From the NCBI RefSeq assembly GCF_037975245.1, contig NC_092562.1, forward strand, positions 17,433,521 through 17,497,520: 64,000 nucleotides of DNA, read 5' to 3'. Shown here one piece after another: positions 61,601 to 64,000 of this stretch; the stretch's first letter is position 1; each line of letters begins with the position of its first letter. The DNA comes from Apostichopus japonicus (lineage: Eukaryota; Echinodermata; Holothuroidea; Aspidochirotida; Stichopodidae). The notes beneath the pieces were generated by a model. That model saw only the letters and a program-made list of their open reading frames with translations, was not told where the DNA came from and searched no databases. The position numbers and the translations under genes were made by a program.

Positions 61601-64000
61601 TGGTTCGAACCCCGGGTGATGACGTCTTTTGCCGATCTTTTACAGCAAGTGCCTACACGGGGAGCTGTAAGTATTAGTTAATCCACCTAATATCTCAGTC
61701 CAAACAGTGGCGCGATGGCTTGGCGCACTGTACGAGCTGATGATCGAGACTCTCTTTTGCATCCCTGGTTCGAACCCCGGGTGATGACGTCTTTTGCCGA
61801 TCTTTTACAGCAAGTGCCTACACGGGGAGCTGTAAGTATTAGTTAATCCACCTAATATCTCAGTCCAAACAGTGGCGCGATGGCTTGGCGCACTGTACGA
61901 GCTGATGATCGAGACTCTCTTTTGCATCCCTGGTTCGAACCCCGGGTGATGACGTCTTTTGCCGATCTTTTACAGCAAGTGCCTACACGGGGAGCTGTAA
62001 GTATTAGTTAATCCACCTAATATCTCAGTCCAAACAGTGGCGCGATGGCTTGGCGCACTGTACGAGCTGATGATCGAGACTCTCTTTTGCATCCCTGGTT
62101 CGAACCCCGGGTGATGACGTCTTTTGCCGATCTTTTACAGCAAGTGCCTACACGGGGAGCTGTAAGTATTAGTTAATCCACCTAATATCTCAGTCCAAAC
62201 AGTGGCGCGATGGCTTGGCGCACTGTACGAGCTGATGATCGAGACTCTCTTTTGCATCCCTGGTTCGAACCCCGGGTGATGACGTCTTTTGCCGATCTTT
62301 TACAGCAAGTGCCTACACGGGGAGCTGTAAGTATTAGTTAATCCACCTAATATCTCAGTCCAAACAGTGGCGCGATGGCTTGGCGCACTGTACGAGCTGA
62401 TGATCGAGACTCTCTTTTGCATCCCTGGTTCGAACCCCGGGTGATGACGTCTTTTGCCGATCTTTTACAGCAAGTGCCTACACGGGGAGCTGTAAGTATT
62501 AGTTAATCCACCTAATATCTCAGTCCAAACAGTGGCGCGATGGCTTGGCGCACTGTACGAGCTGATGATCGAGACTCTCTTTTGCATCCCTGGTTCGAAC
62601 CCCGGGTGATGACGTCTTTTGCCGATCTTTTACAGCAAGTGCCTACACGGGGAGCTGTAAGTATTAGTTAATCCACCTAATATCTCAGTCCAAACAGTGG
62701 CGCGATGGCTTGGCGCACTGTACGAGCTGATGATCGAGACTCTCTTTTGCATCCCTGGTTCGAACCCCGGGTGATGACGTCTTTTGCCGATCTTTTACAG
62801 CAAGTGCCTACACGGGGAGCTGTAAGTATTAGTTAATCCACCTAATATCTCAGTCCAAACAGTGGCGCGATGGCTTGGCGCACTGTACGAGCTGATGATC
62901 GAGACTCTCTTTTGCATCCCTGGTTCGAACCCCGGGTGATGACGTCTTTTGCCGATCTTTTACAGCAAGTGCCTACACGGGGAGCTGTAAGTATTAGTTA
63001 ATCCACCTAATATCTCAGTCCAAACAGTGGCGCGATGGCTTGGCGCACTGTACGAGCTGATGATCGAGACTCTCTTTTGCATCCCTGGTTCGAACCCCGG
63101 GTGATGACGTCTTTTGCCGATCTTTTACAGCAAGTGCCTACACGGGGAGCTGTAAGTATTAGTTAATCCACCTAATATCTCAGTCCAAACAGTGGCGCGA
63201 TGGCTTGGCGCACTGTACGAGCTGATGATCGAGACTCTCTTTTGCATCCCTGGTTCGAACCCCGGGTGATGACGTCTTTTGCCGATCTTTTACAGCAAGT
63301 GCCTACACGGGGAGCTGTAAGTATTAGTTAATCCACCTAATATCTCAGTCCAAACAGTGGCGCGATGGCTTGGCGCACTGTACGAGCTGATGATCGAGAC
63401 TCTCTTTTGCATCCCTGGTTCGAACCCCGGGTGATGACGTCTTTTGCCGATCTTTTACAGCAAGTGCCTACACGGGGAGCTGTAAGTATTAGTTAATCCA
63501 CCTAATATCTCAGTCCAAACAGTGGCGCGATGGCTTGGCGCACTGTACGAGCTGATGATCGAGACTCTCTTTTGCATCCCTGGTTCGAACCCCGGGTGAT
63601 GACGTCTTTTGCCGATCTTTTACAGCAAGTGCCTACACGGGGAGCTGTAAGTATTAGTTAATCCACCTAATATCTCAGTCCAAACAGTGGCGCGATGGCT
63701 TGGCGCACTGTACGAGCTGATGATCGAGACTCTCTTTTGCATCCCTGGTTCGAACCCCGGGTGATGACGTCTTTTGCCGATCTTTTACAGCAAGTGCCTA
63801 CACGGGGAGCTGTAAGTATTAGTTAATCCACCTAATATCTCAGTCCAAACAGTGGCGCGATGGCTTGGCGCACTGTACGAGCTGATGATCGAGACTCTCT
63901 TTTGCATCCCTGGTTCGAACCCCGGGTGATGACGTCTTTTGCCGATCTTTTACAGCAAGTGCCTACACGGGGAGCTGTAAGTATTAGTTAATCCACCTAA

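Larger units (their letters stand above)
1..64000. repeat. 165-bp satellite array filling the window (about 387 copies)
   Basis: The same 165-bp unit repeats head to tail across all sequenced bases. For example, the unit beginning ACAGCTCCCC at 1 recurs at 166, 331 and every 165 bp to 5281. After removing 200 N, 63,800 bp divided by 165 gives about 387 copies. Base composition is about 41 C and 42 G per unit, or 50% G+C. Copies are identical except for two indel patches, the edges right of the N gaps, and two substitutions. I see no higher-order repeat, because no variant recurs at a fixed multiple of 165. No unique DNA flanks the array inside the window. I do not recognise the satellite as a named family. 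Its length is close to that of nucleosome-sized centromeric satellites, but that alone does not show a function. Confidence 0.98.
43442..64000 (+). repeat. Satellite block E, about 125 perfect copies
   Basis: GCCTACACGG at 43501 recurs in register at 63961, 124 units of 165 later. I see no substitutions, indels or insertions. The window ends in mid-unit, so the array continues to the right. This block provides the example copy used for the internal features. Confidence 0.95.

Overview
The whole window is one tandem satellite array. A 165-bp monomer (about 50% G+C) is repeated roughly 387 times with nothing else in between. I find no protein-coding gene, rRNA gene, intact tRNA gene, CRISPR array or unique flanking DNA. 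Both window edges cut through a monomer, so the array continues on both sides. The monomer carries eukaryotic signals: an RNA polymerase III type-2 internal promoter (A box and B box), a tRNA-like D arm and T arm, and splice-site-like motifs. The source is therefore most likely a eukaryotic chromosome, for example a centromeric, pericentromeric or heterochromatic block. The sequence alone does not identify the species or clade.

Layout. Positions 1-5360 are about 32.5 identical copies in reverse orientation (tRNA-like core on the - strand). Positions 5361-5460 are a run of exactly 100 N. From 5461 to the end every copy is in the opposite orientation (core on the + strand): a noisy edge at 5461-6000, a perfect block at 6001-20180, a 1-kb patch of one-base indels at 20181-21192, a near-perfect block at 21193-37923 with two substitutions (23524 and 23535), a second 100-N gap at 37924-38023, a 5.4-kb block with more than 50 small indels at 38024-43441, and a perfect block at 43442-64000.

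Inside each monomer (+ orientation, example copy 43501-43665) the order is: an A/T-rich linker, an A box within a perfect tRNA-like D arm, a 48-nt spacer containing a T4 run, a palindromic B box within a T arm, two more T4 runs, and a 7-bp hairpin whose arms contain a good 3' splice acceptor and a good 5' splice donor 21 nt apart. The simplest reading is that a tRNA-derived, SINE-like element or tRNA pseudogene was captured and amplified as a satellite.

The indel patches sit mostly in homopolymers, and one begins at a gap. They look like unpolished long-read consensus rather than biology. The perfect blocks may partly reflect consensus averaging, so copy number and homogeneity should not be taken at face value. 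Short open frames exist only because 165 is divisible by 3, and they lengthen only where an indel shifts the frame. I do not regard any as a gene.
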